A stretch of DNA of 64,000 nucleotides from Gliomastix tumulicola. Its lineage: Eukaryota; Ascomycota; Sordariomycetes; Hypocreales; Bionectriaceae. The DNA lies in the NCBI GenBank assembly GCA_001599755.1, contig BCHX01000004.1:1798001-1862000 (forward strand), in the 5' to 3' direction. The number at the start of each line of letters is the position of its first letter. Position 1 is the stretch's first letter. The notes below the pieces were generated by a model. That model was not told the origin of the DNA. It saw only the letters and a program-made list of their open reading frames with translations, and did not search any database. Both the position numbers and the translations under genes were made by a program. Positions 22,562 to 33,230 of this stretch are shown here, one piece after another.

Positions 22562-23758
22562 ATGCCTACCACCACCGCGGAGACGCTCTCCCTCGTCACC
22601 CGCAACGTCTCCGTCGCACCCCTCGTCCTCCTCTCCGCCGTCGATCACTACAACCGCACGGTCCCGGCGACCAACAAGAAGTCAAAAAGAGTGGTGGGCG
22701 TGTTATTGGGTCAGAATGACGGGAAGAACGTGAGAGTCTCGAACAGCTTTGCTGGTAAGCCCGCGACCGTGCCCCTCCTTGTTTGTTTGGAAGGCTCGTG
22801 ACTTGGACGCCCGCTAATCGGAACCCCGTGCAGTGCCTTTCGAGGAGGATGAGAAGGACCCGTCAGTGTGGTTCTTGGACCACAACTATGTCGAGTCGAT
22901 GAATGAGATGTTCAAGAAGGTCAACGCCAGGGAAAAGCTAATAGGCTGGTATCACTCGGGACCTAAGCTCCGCGCCTCAGACTTGGAGATCAACGAGCTC
23001 TTCAAGCGGTACGCCCCGAATCCACTGCTCGTCATTATCGATGTCCAGCCGAAGGAGTCGGGCGTGCCTACGGACGCCTACTTCGCAGTCGAAGAGATCA
23101 AGGATGTAGGTTTACGGAAACGCAGCCCACTGTCCTCGCAATAGTGTTATGTCTAACTGTGCACCAGGACGGGACTACAACTTCGAGGACATTTGTCCAC
23201 ACGCCGTCGATCATTGAGGCGGAGGAGGCAGAGGAGATCGGCGTCGAGCATCTCCTGAGAGACATCCGCGACGTTGCCGTCGGCACACTATCGACGAGGG
23301 TCACCAACCAGCTCCAGTCACTCCAAGGCCTCCACCTCCGCCTACGCGATATCGGCGCCTATCTCCAGAAAGTCCTGAACGACGAGCTACCGCTTAACCA
23401 CGCCATTCTCGGCAACCTCCAAGACGTCTTCAACTTGCTGCCGAACCTCTCTACGCCCGAGACTGGCACCAAGGCCGGCAGCGAGCTTGGCCACGCTCTG
23501 AGCGTCAAGACCAATGACCAGCTCATGGCCATCTATCTCAGCAGTCTGATCCGCGCCATCACCGCCTTCCACGACCTCATAGAAAACAAGATCCAGAACC
23601 GCCAGCAACAGGAGGAGAAGGAGGCCAAGAAGGACGAGGCTAACGGAAAGGACGAGAAGAAGGACGGCAAGGAGGCCAACGGCTCAAGCAACGGCAACAA
23701 GGAGGGTAGCGACAAGGATAAGGATAAGGACAAGGAGAGCAAGGAGAAGAAGAAATAG
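22562..23758 (+). CDS. RPN8: 26S proteasome regulatory subunit Rpn8
   Basis: Three exons (22562-22754, 22834-23105, 23168-23758) encode 351 residues. Rpn8 is the inactive MPN partner of the deubiquitinase Rpn11 in the proteasome lid. The MPN domain covers about residues 15-150 (KRVVGVLLGQ; IGWYHSGPKLRASD). The second metal-binding histidine of the JAMM motif is replaced by Gly in YHSGP, as expected for a catalytically dead MPN protein. The C-terminal helices bind Rpn11 (DQLMAIYLSSLIRAI). The last 55 residues are highly charged Lys/Glu/Asp repeats, longer than the core requires but common in fungal and animal orthologues. Splicing joins NSFA to VPFEEDEKD in the conserved core, supporting intron 1. 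Confidence 0.97.
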
Positions 23759-24012
23759 AGAAAACGACCCAACGTTAAGGGAACTACTAGAATCATCACA
23801 TGCACACTGCCTCCATACGCGGGGTGACTGCTGATTAGAGGGGCACGCGAAAGACCGCCGCCGCCGCATGCATTATTGTACGTTGGCCATAATCTTATGG
23901 CGGATAGGCTGTTAGGTACCGAGCCTGGCAATAAGCTAAACCGTTACACTATTGGGGAATGAATATCCAGTGAATGGTGATCCCAACAAAGCTGATTGAT
24001 CTCCTTGCGCTT

Positions 24013-24726
24013 TTACACCCCTGCAACCAGACCTGCAAGCTCATCCTTCGTGACGTCCCTCGTCTGGAGATAGCCCTCCCGCGTAGTCACCTGTCTTTCC
24101 GCAAGGAGACAAGCCAGCAGATGTTTGCAGCACGGCGCATCCTCAGCTATGCCGTCGTTACTCAGGCCCCCAGACCACCACCAATCAGAGGTCCCATCCT
24201 CCGGTCCTGCCGCTGCTGATGCTGACGAGCCAACGCGGACAGACGGCACGGGGGAAAATGCGTCCAATGTGAAGCCCGCACATGTGCAGTTCCACGCCGC
24301 CAGACGCACGAGATAGCTGCGTGACGCCACCGAGTCCGGCCGCGGACGACGCTTGCCGCTGCTCATGGTCGAGGCCACGGATCGGACGACGTACAGAGGC
24401 GTCATCGTTCCGGCCGGGCCATCTTGGGATATGCCCGAGTCTGCTGCTGCCGGGCTCCCGCCGAGGCGGATTCTGGTGACGAGGTGCCGATCCAGGAGAT
24501 CTAGTGCGGGGAGCAGGAGGGTTGGGAAGAGGACGTGGAGAGTCAGGAGGAGCTTGCGGCGGTTGTGCTCCTTTGCCTTGGTCTCCTCCTTGCTGACGAT
24601 GGTGGTGTTGGTCGTGGCATCGTCATTGCTGATGCTGGCTTGCTGTGGTGGGGCTCTGCTGGACAGGGAGTCTATGAGCGAGGTGAAGAAGTGGTAATGG
24701 GATGGGAGACCTTCCGGGTTCTCCAT
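24013..24726 (-). CDS. SWIM zinc-finger protein, likely Sws1/Shu2 recombination factor
   Basis: A single exon encodes 237 residues. The defining feature is a SWIM-type metal site with the Sws1 pattern CxC...CxHxxA: C147-T-C149 and C200-K-H202-L-L-A205. The two halves are separated by a low-complexity Ser/Ala/Gly loop. Sws1 of fission yeast and humans and Shu2 of budding yeast belong to the Shu complex, which promotes Rad51 filament formation in error-free damage bypass. The N-terminal half contains helical, Leu-rich segments (RRKLLLTLHVLFPTLLLPAL) but no signal peptide. The family is very divergent in sequence, so assignment rests mainly on the extended SWIM motif and the small size. Alternative: an unrelated SWIM-finger protein. 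Confidence 0.65.
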   Translation of the reverse strand: MENPEGLPSHYHFFTSLIDSLSSRAPPQQASISNDDATTNTTIVSKEETKAKEHNRRKLLLTLHVLFPTLLLPALDLLDRHLVTRIRLGGSPAAADSGISQDGPAGTMTPLYVVRSVASTMSSGKRRPRPDSVASRSYLVRLAAWNCTCAGFTLDAFSPVPSVRVGSSASAAAGPEDGTSDWWWSGGLSNDGIAEDAPCCKHLLACLLAERQVTTREGYLQTRDVTKDELAGLVAGV

Positions 24727-25001
24727 TGCTCCCGGGCGATCATGGCATGGCGCTTTGTGGTGTTTCTCGGGCTGGTTGTGTTGGGGGAACGAAACTGGAG
24801 GACAACTCCGAATCCGTTTATGGAGGGGCTTGCCAAAGATACCTCTCCGCTAAACACTGAATGGTACCTATCGGGGGAAATCACTGGACCCAAGGGAACA
24901 AACAGATGGGCATCAAACTGTACAAGTCTAAGGTAATCTTTTGTTTTTACATCCAATACAAATTATACAGGCATCCAGAACTCTGGCATTGCTCTCCTTT
25001 C

Positions 25002-26275
25002 TTACACCCATTCTTTAGGGTCTTTCAGCACGTCTACCAGACGCTGCTCCCTGCTCTTCGGCTCCGGCTCGTGCATGTACTTCCAGGAAGCCGTCAGGGG
25101 CAGACTCATGAGGATGCTCTCCACACGCGACCCGGGCTTGTTCAGCCCAAAGGCAGTGCCGCGGTCGTGCACGAGATTGAACTCAACGTACTTGCCCCTC
25201 CTGAGCTGCTGCCACTCCTTCTCCTTGTCGTTGAAGGGCATGTCCTTTCGCCGCTCGATGATGGGCAGGTAGGACGGCAGGAAGGACTTGAGGCAGTCCT
25301 GGATGAAGGCAAAGGTGTTCTCACGGTCATTCTCGCCCTCGTCGAGATCGTCGAAGAAGATGCCGCCGATGCCGCGAGACTCGCCGCGGTGCTTGTTGTA
25401 GAAGTACTCGTCACACCACTTCTTGAAGCGGGTGTAGTACGACTTGTCGTGCGCGTCGCACGCCTCCTTCAGGGTCTTGTGGAAGTGAATGGCGTCCTCG
25501 TCAAAGAGGTAGGAAGGCGTGAGGTCGCTGCCGCCGCCGAACCACCACGTCTGGGGCGAGCCGTCCGGGTTCTGCGTCTCGAAGTACCGGTAGTTCAGAT
25601 GCACCGTCGGCGCCATTGGGTTCCGGGGATGGAGAACCATGCTGAGGCCCGTGGCAAAGAACTCGAGAGATTCGATATTGGGGTCGAGGTTCTTGTGGTT
25701 GGCCCTCATGCTGGCGATGGCCGCCTTGGGAAGGGTCCCGTACACGACGCTGACACCGACGCCGGCCTTCTCGAACACGTTGCCCTCCTGGAGGACGCAT
25801 GTGATGCCGCCGCCGCCAATGTCTCTATCCCACTCATCCTTGCGGAACTTCTTTCCGTCCACCTTTTCTAGGGCCTTGACGATCTCCTTTTGCTGTTCCT
25901 TCACGAACTTTTCCATCCGTAGGCGCATGGGCGAGTCGGCATCGATCGTGGTGTTTCGCTTCAGCTGGGTGTCCTGCTCTGCAATGGACGCTCCGTCGAG
26001 CTTGGCCGGTTCTCCTGCCATCTGTAGTAGCTGTTAACACCTGGATAACCCTCTCAGAAGGCCTGGGGCTAGAGGCTCACGGTATAGAAAGCCAATGGTG
26101 CTGCAAAGCCCAATGCTGCTGCAGTGCATAGTAATGTCCACGACCTCTTGGCACTGGAGCCAACGCCCGCTGTGCTAGAGATGAACCTCCTCGAGGTCAA
26201 TTGGCGCACCGGCCTTCGTAGAGCCTGCACGCGCGCCTGCGCAGCGAGGCTCTGGACCTGTTGTCTGGAGGCCAT
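25002..26275 (-). CDS. HEM13: Oxygen-dependent coproporphyrinogen III oxidase
   Basis: Two exons (26275-26081 and 26021-25002, 59-nt intron, phase 0) encode 404 residues. The enzyme decarboxylates coproporphyrinogen III to protoporphyrinogen IX in haem synthesis. The core is very well conserved: GGGGITCVLQEGNVFEKAG, TWWFGGGSDLTPSYLF, IGGIFFDDLD and GKYVEFNLVHDRGTAFGL. Exon 1 adds an Arg-rich, acid-free N-terminus followed by a hydrophobic segment (LLCTAAALGFAAPLAFY), which reads as a mitochondrial presequence plus membrane anchor or intermembrane-space sorting signal. Budding-yeast Hem13 is cytosolic and lacks this; animal CPOX is in the intermembrane space. Exon 2 by itself begins with a usable ATG, so a shorter cytosolic product is conceivable. 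The acceptor could instead be nine bases upstream. Confidence 0.95.
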
Positions 26276-28051
26276 TGTCGGTCCGGAAAGGTTGAGGACA
26301 GCTCCACGACGTAGAGGGATTCAGACGGACGCTGGCTGGAGGAAGATACGAAGCAAGAACAGAAAAGAAAAAAGAGGTTAAATGAGCGACGCAGATATCA
26401 TTTTATGACGGTTTTGATCGTGGAATCCGAGGAGTCTGGATTCTAGGTCGTGCTACGATCTTACGACTTTTAGAAGTGAACAGAGTAAAATCGGCTGAGA
26501 GGGTTGTCTCGGCTGCCAGTGGAGCCTCAGCGTCGGATCTTTACAACGGCATGGCAAACTTCCAGGGTACGGTTCGCTTCCGGTGTAGCAAACTGAAGCA
26601 GTAGACTGCCTGCCCATGGAAACTAAAATTGCAAGCAATCTTCAGATACTCGATCATGAAGCCTTGTCTTGAGTCCTTTGTAATGTCTTTGGCGGGTTAA
26701 ACGGGCGCCAGATACATTGAAGCAGCATTGGCATGGCTGACTGTCTGTGGGTGCCGCTTTTTTATGGCGCCTGTTGCTGATATTACGAACACGAAGACTG
26801 GGAGTGGCCGATGCTGTGCTGCGCCAAATACTCCCAATCATTGCCCTGGCCCATGTCCGTAAATCACCTCATGCCTCGTGTTTGAGGCATTCTGCGTGGT
26901 CCCTCCCATAGGGCATTACCGTCCGGGCGGTTCCTGGGTTCGCACACCGCATCGGGTCATGGTTTGGATGGTGCCACATGCGTGAGTGGCCGAGTAGCGA
27001 ACTCGGAGTACGGAGTACCTGACCTTACCTTATCACACCCATCCCGACGCCTTGTAAGATTGGTTGGTTGGTATACTTGTCCGAGGAGACCGGCACGTTT
27101 GTAGGATCGATCCCGTTGGTCCTCTCATGTTCTTGGTCCAACCTCAGGCTCGTTTGGAGTTGGTAAGTCTGCTCCCGCGCAGTTGGGATCTCTGGTTCCG
27201 GCCGGTAGAAGCCCGGAGAGGACAGGCGGAACAGGGTGATGTATTAAGATGAGATAAGCCTGCGGTATGACTCAAGGCTAAATGGCTGGCTTATTCTGTC
27301 TGGCCTAGCTAGGTCACCTGGCCGGAAGGAGTCACCCAGCAACTCCATTGCCTGAAGTGGCAGTGCGTCATCCTGCCACAGGCCCCGCATTCTGCTCTCC
27401 TCTGGTCATCTGTCATGGTCACAAATCGGCCGCTTCAGTGACTATCTCACCTAGTTTTGTAGCGTGCATCCATTAATAAGTATCGGGAACCTGATTAATA
27501 CTGATTCTTCCAGCCTTTGAGGGCATGGGTTGCTTCCCACGAGGCATGGGCGGCCGGAGACGAGCCAGGCAGCATGGCGGGGCAGTTGTACTTAAAGAGC
27601 GGGAGCTGGTGCTAATTTCTTGGGTGTGACATGTACTCTGGCCCGTTTCGCTGCACAGCTATGACAACCTGAGCGTAATTGCTTGCTGCTCGGCAAAGGT
27701 ACTTGATTCCCAGAGACCGAGTACTTCTGTTCTACTGGTGCTGGAACCCGGTGCTGCGTCGCCTGTCTGCCTGCTGCCCGCCCTAAGGTAAGCAAGCTAC
27801 TTTGCCTCAGCCCCTCAGGTCGCTCAGAACGGTATAAACCTGAGGTTAGGTACTAGGTGTTTTGCCATGACGGCGCCTGCCTGACCTTGCTTGCTTGATC
27901 TGTCTTAAACCTTTCTCCCGCCTACGAACCACTTCGGCCATTCCACACCTTGCATCTTCACTCAATTCTTCCCGCTCTGACCACAAACCCTCCCCAAGCA
28001 GGCTTTTACCGCGCATTTTATCCCACCGTTACCCCATCAACAACCATCAAG
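26276..28051. promoter_or_regulatory. Divergent promoter region, HEM13 / ATG8
   Basis: 1.8 kb with no supported gene. A tandem CGGAGTAC-type repeat lies at 27004-27018. The 150 bases before the ATG8 start are C/T-rich leader-like sequence. Confidence 0.5.
27004..27018. repeat. Short tandem CGGAGTA repeat
   Basis: CGGAGTA-CGGAGTA-C forms two direct 7-bp copies in the ATG8/HEM13 intergenic region. It may be a direct-repeat factor site or chance. Confidence 0.5.
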
Positions 28052-28652
28052 ATGCGCAGCAAGTTCAAGGACGAGCACCCCTTCGAGAAGCGCAAGGCTG
28101 AGGCCGAGCGCATCCGACAGAAGTACGCCGACCGCATTCCAGTAAGTTCTCCCCATCTCGTCGTCGCGGACCTGCGCCGCCCTGTCTGGCTTCCTCCCCG
28201 CGGTTGTCTGCCCTGTTTGTCGCTGCGTTTTCCCCCGCGCGGGCGATCTGCACCTGCGTGGGTGAGCTTTTGGAATCGTGCATTGCTGACCGCCCCCGCT
28301 TCCAACAGGTCATTTGCGAGAAGGTCGAGAAGAGCGACATCGCTACCATCGACAAGAAGAAGTACCTCGTCCCTTCCGACCTGACAGTAGGCCAGTTTGT
28401 CTACGTCATTCGCAAGAGGATTAAGCTGTCCCCGGAGAAGGCCATCTTCATCTTCGTCGATGAGGTCCTTCCCCCGACCGCTGCCCTCATGAGCAGCATC
28501 TACGAGGAGCACAAGGACGAGGATGGGTAAGCAACTAGCCCCAGGCCCCCCCTCCCTCGCTATACCCCTCATCGGCGGGACATTACTGACCGCTCCTCTA
28601 CAGTTTCCTTTATATCACCTACTCTGGCGAGAACACCTTCGGCGAGGCCTAG
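28052..28652 (+). CDS. ATG8: Autophagy ubiquitin-like modifier Atg8
   Basis: Three exons (28052-28141, 28309-28526, 28604-28652) encode 118 residues. Atg8 is conjugated to phosphatidylethanolamine on autophagosome membranes and drives their expansion and cargo capture. The whole ubiquitin-like fold is present: [53 protein letters not shown] and [20 protein letters not shown]. The C-terminus is ENTFGEA, so Atg4 must cut after Gly116 and remove only Glu-Ala. Intron positions restore the conserved IP-VICEKVE and [12 protein letters not shown] junctions. Intron 1 is 167 nt, longer than most in this window. Confidence 0.98.
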
Positions 28653-30777
28653 CCGATTTTCACAACGAGTCGGGTGCTGGCGTTTCGGGTTTATTAGGAT
28701 GATTATGCTTTTACATTTGCGGCATGAGTCACACGGAAGTTTACGATATCACATCAAGCATGTCGAGCAAGAGGCTTGTCGGGGGCGGGGTTGCATAACT
28801 TCATCAACAAAACCCGGCTGCCGAGACGACACGGATACGGTTTGGGCGGTGACATCTATGGCTTCAGCTTCGTCGGAAGGCAACAAGGGCTGGGGGTCTG
28901 AGTGGGTTGTGCTGGCTGAACAGGCTGTGCGCATCCTACGCAGAACGGTCCGAGGATGATATTCTTGGGCCGGCTATTTGGGTGCATAGATCAACCGCCT
29001 TGGTAATGAGGGCATCTGAATCTGATCGCGTTAATACAGTACTTGCTCGGGCTGATGATTCGAAAACGTGCATGGTGATCAGCGGTGATGTCGTGACAGG
29101 CCAGGCCAGTCCGAAGTCATCCAACGTTGAGCTGCAAAGGACTATCATCGTCTGAGTGAGTCTCGAGTGATGTGTCTCAGGTTTGGGTGCACCTGACGAA
29201 CTGGTGTCACGATCACGAAGCGTCCTATCATGGGCGACGCCAGTCAGCCAACCGGTGGGTGACTCACGGCGAGCTCCCCAGAGAACATGTCGGTATAGGT
29301 AGAATCCCAGATTTCCACCTCAGGCAGCCAGACGCCAGACAGTGCGGCAAATCCAGGTACCTCGCCTCTCAGGGCGAGGAAATCACGATTGTTTCCGCAA
29401 GCGCCGACGGGCTGCTAATCCGCACAGCTGCCAGGGGTGTCACCCCACGCTGAGGAAGCAGGTGAGCCAATAGGTCACCAGGTAAGGCGCCTGTTTGATA
29501 CACGCAAAATACGCCAGTCCCGAGACTGTTGTTCCCTCCGCTCCTTTGGGTGGTGGAAAATGCCAGTGATGCTGGGCGGATTTTCTCCCCGGAAATCTGT
29601 TCCATGGACTGGTGATGCTCTTTCTTATGCCGCATCTTTTCTGCTACTCCGTGCTTATGGTGCTATTTGGGCGTTGAATTAGAGTTGACGTCATGCAGTG
29701 AAGGGCCGGCTTCATTGATTTGAGGAATAATTTTCACTCATTCCCTTGGTTACTCACCCAGTCACCGCACACTGCACAACGGAATCACGCACCGTGTCCT
29801 CGGACAGTGCGTGTTCATTTTCGTGCTGCCTTCTTTCTGGCCGCTGGGCGACCGTGCTCCCACAGGCGCCTAATTAATGGTAGGACCCATGCACTTGAGC
29901 TGCCTAAACAATGAGGACGAGACGGCGAACATGGACGTGAACACACTGGAGCACCCCCGAACAGGACCCTTGATTGGGCACAGTTGTTCTCTCGTGCAGT
30001 CGCACCATGCTCAGCCCTTGAACACTTGAGCACAAGAGCCGACGAGCCCACCTTGACCGGCCGCCTAGACGCCGGCCCTGTGGCTCGGGCGTTTTCAGCA
30101 GGCGGTTTTGACTGGGTGTCGAGCGCCGGTTTTCTGCTTGGCCCGGCGCTTAGGCTTCACGTACGACAGGCCACGAACTGCGCAGAGCAGTCAACATGCT
30201 GCTGTAGCCGCGCAGCAGACACCGCCGCCAAGCGTCTCTGATTGGCGAGCCGCTCTTCACTCCAGGCTCACGAGCAGGTGATTCATGCGAGCCGCTGACT
30301 TCTCACTTGGTGGTTGCTCTTATTATTCCCACGGCCGGCCCCCCTCTCGTATTGTTCTCTCCCTCTTCAATACCCTTCGAGGAGACTATTCAACCACAAA
30401 CATAATGGAGTCATAGAGTTGCTGCTGCTGTTCACAGACGATTTTTCCTTTGTATCGTTTCCTTTTATTTCCTTATTGTTACTTCTTATATCCTACTTTC
30501 GACTGGGATCGACGACATCTGTTCACGGCCGACTGCTTCTCTGTTCCGTCAGCTTGCCTCTGCTTCACGACTAGATTTCACTCCTCATCGATCCTGATAT
30601 TGTCCCGCTGGCCGCGACTGAGCTGTTCTTTCTCTTCCTTCACCCGAATACGCCTCAATATTTTCTCGATTTTTTAAAACCTGCGATTTATACATACCCT
30701 CGAAACGAAACAACACGTACCACTCACTATTACACGTCAACACTCTCTCGAGATACCATAGATTTCTCTATTTCAAC
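28653..30777. promoter_or_regulatory. Long intergenic region upstream of PRM1
   Basis: 2.1 kb without a supported coding frame. The last 400 bases are strikingly T- and pyrimidine-rich, as in long fungal leaders. A CGAAACGAAACA stretch near 30706 loosely resembles the pheromone-response core TGAAACA but does not match it exactly. Confidence 0.45.
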
Positions 30778-32925
30778 ATGTTCTCCTCCTCACGGACTCA
30801 AGACGAACATCCCCACGACTACCCGGCTGTCCCCGCCTCGCTCAAGGCAGAGTCGGTCGACTCGTCGGCATCCATCCTCCAGCGGTTGCGTGAGGCCCGG
30901 TCGCGATCCTCGCCTCACCTCACCCCCTATCTCGGCCTCCGGGCCCGTCTGTCACAGATCTGGATCAACCGATGGACCATTCTGCTCCTTCTGGTTCTCC
31001 TCCGCCTCGTGATACTCATCGCCCAGCTGCGCGACAATGTCGGGAGCGCAGAGGAGAAGGCTCTCTCGGCCTGTACCAAGGTCGAGGACGTCGGGAGCGC
31101 CATGGCCTCGATGCCTCATTACTTGTCGCGTGGTGTGAACGACATGGCAGCAACAGGCATCGAAACAGCAGTTAGTGCCTTGGTCTTTATGCTGGAGGTC
31201 ATCCTCACAGGTGTCGAGGCCTTGATCTCCTTCTTTATCAGCTTCCTTACGGGAACATACGTCTGCCTGATAACCGCACTTATCCACGGCACCTTGGACG
31301 TCGTTGCCAACGTCGCCGAGGACGCCACCAAGTCATTCAACGACGTGATCGGCAAGGCCACGGACAAGATCTCCGACATCGCCGGCGGCCTGCAAAGCAC
31401 CCTCAACGACATCACCAGCGGCATCGAGGACTCCGTCTTCGGCGGCGTCCTCCCGGACATCCCCAAGATCGACTTCTCGGAGCCCGTCAACAACCTCAAG
31501 GACTTCAAGCTCGATGCCAAGGACTTTGCCAAGGATGTCCGGAAGCTCAACGACGACATCCCCAACTTCGAGGAGGTGCAGAAGCTGACCAAGGACACCA
31601 TCGCCATCCCCTTTGACTTCCTCAAGAAGAAGATCAACGAGACGTACGGCGACTACCGCTTCGACCGCAACGTCTTCCCGCTCGCGCAGAAGGAGCAGAT
31701 GACGTTCTGCTCCGACAACGACACGCTGCGTAACTTCTTCCAGGAGCTGTACGATCTGATCGCCAAGTCCAAGGTCATCATCATCGTGATCCTATCCCTG
31801 CTTGCTATTGCTGCCATTGCTCCCATGGCCTGGCTCGAGATCAAGCGCTGGCGCCGGGAGCAGCGGCACGCGCGCCTCATCGAGCAGAACAAATACGACT
31901 CCATGGACGTCGTGTACATCGCGTCCCGCCCCATGACCTCGGCCTGGGGCATCAAGATGTCCTCGCGCCTCAGCGGCAAGCAACAGATCCTTGTGCGCTG
32001 GGGCTGGGCATACGCCACCTCCCCGGCCGCCGTCTTCGTCCTATCGCTTGCACTCGCCGGCTTCTTCTCGTGCCTTGTCCAGGCCATCCTCCTCCATGCC
32101 GTCAAGAATGAGGTACCCGCACTCGCTGAGCGCGTCGGCGAGTTCGCGGACAGCATCGTCGAGAGCATCAGCGCCGTCTCGGACGGCTGGGCCAACGATG
32201 CCAACGGCGTCATCACCGACCTCGAGACCGACATCAACGACGACGTCCTCGGCTACGTCGCCAACGCTACCGACTCGGTCAACGACACGCTCACCACCTT
32301 CATGGACACCATGGACAAGGGCCTCGAGACTGTTTTCAACGGCACAATCCTCCTCGACCCTCTGCGCACCGTCGTCAAGTGCGTCATTGGCATCAAGGTT
32401 GATAACATCCAGCAGGGCCTCACCTGGGTCCACGACCACGCCAAGGTCAGCCTGCCGCTCTTCCCCAACGACACATTCAGCATGGGTGCCAAGGACTCGA
32501 TCGAGGGCGACGGCGACCTTAACACATTCCTCGCCTCGCCCTCCTCCGTGACCACCGACGAGGTATCTGGTGCCGTGGAGAAAGTTACGGACTGGCTTCA
32601 CGACAACCTCATCCAGGAGGCTCTCATCTCGACGGGGATCCTGTTAGTTTATGTCATTGTCGTCCTCATGGGCGTGGCACGTATGCTCGCGGGCATGGCC
32701 ATGAGTGATAAGAGCGAGTCGCACCCGCCTCCTCCTGCAGACAACGGGGCGGCATACAACGGTGATGATCAGAGAAGCTGGGAGGGCGATTCATACTATG
32801 GTACCCGGTCCAAGGCCGAAGGCGGTGTCGCCGTGACGGGAGGAGAGAAGGGCGTGACGCAAAGCTTCCAAGTTGACGCCAAGACCACATCTCGGGATCC
32901 TTTCGGCCCAGCCAACCAGTACTGA
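30778..32925 (+). CDS. PRM1: Plasma membrane fusion protein Prm1
   Basis: A single exon encodes 715 residues. Prm1 acts at the plasma membrane in cell fusion during mating; in Neurospora it also affects vegetative hyphal fusion and sexual development. Five hydrophobic regions are visible: about residues 65-84 (WTILLLLVLLRLVILIAQL), 125-165, 338-360, 420-445 and 620-645. Two long extracellular loops between them contain several N-glycosylation sequons (NET, NDT, NAT, NGT) and a few cysteines. The cytoplasmic C-terminal tail is hydrophilic and Pro/Gly-rich. Length, topology and overall sequence match ascomycete Prm1. The ATG chosen is the first in frame, preceded by a CA-rich leader. Confidence 0.94.
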   Translation: MFSSSRTQDEHPHDYPAVPASLKAESVDSSASILQRLREARSRSSPHLTPYLGLRARLSQIWINRWTILLLLVLLRLVILIAQLRDNVGSAEEKALSACTKVEDVGSAMASMPHYLSRGVNDMAATGIETAVSALVFMLEVILTGVEALISFFISFLTGTYVCLITALIHGTLDVVANVAEDATKSFNDVIGKATDKISDIAGGLQSTLNDITSGIEDSVFGGVLPDIPKIDFSEPVNNLKDFKLDAKDFAKDVRKLNDDIPNFEEVQKLTKDTIAIPFDFLKKKINETYGDYRFDRNVFPLAQKEQMTFCSDNDTLRNFFQELYDLIAKSKVIIIVILSLLAIAAIAPMAWLEIKRWRREQRHARLIEQNKYDSMDVVYIASRPMTSAWGIKMSSRLSGKQQILVRWGWAYATSPAAVFVLSLALAGFFSCLVQAILLHAVKNEVPALAERVGEFADSIVESISAVSDGWANDANGVITDLETDINDDVLGYVANATDSVNDTLTTFMDTMDKGLETVFNGTILLDPLRTVVKCVIGIKVDNIQQGLTWVHDHAKVSLPLFPNDTFSMGAKDSIEGDGDLNTFLASPSSVTTDEVSGAVEKVTDWLHDNLIQEALISTGILLVYVIVVLMGVARMLAGMAMSDKSESHPPPPADNGAAYNGDDQRSWEGDSYYGTRSKAEGGVAVTGGEKGVTQSFQVDAKTTSRDPFGPANQY

Positions 32926-33230
32926 ATCCCGCAGCCAGGGAGGTAGAGCAAGATCTTGGGATAAAGAAGATTGAACGCGATGCCCTAGATCGGTAGTTGT
33001 ATCGGATGCCGCTGGATGGCTCATTAATGTTCCTACCGGTTTAGTCAGTGTAGGAGACCAATCCAGATCTGTCTCAAGTAATAACAGGCCCGTCGCCGAA
33101 TCTCAGAAGAGACCTTAACATGTTTTTCATGATACAGTATGTAAATAGAGACAAATATGTACACACCACTTGAACTTCACCAGGGCGTTTTCCCGGGCCA
33201 ACCTCCGACTCTTTGTGACTTCGCTTTCCC
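32926..33230. other. Convergent intergenic region, PRM1 / SGNH-like gene
   Basis: About 305 bases holding both 3' untranslated regions. Nothing else is seen. Confidence 0.6.

Noticed and set aside
30700..30720. A pheromone-response element upstream of PRM1
   Set aside because: CGAAACA differs from TGAAACA and occurs in a generally A/C-rich leader; too weak to call.
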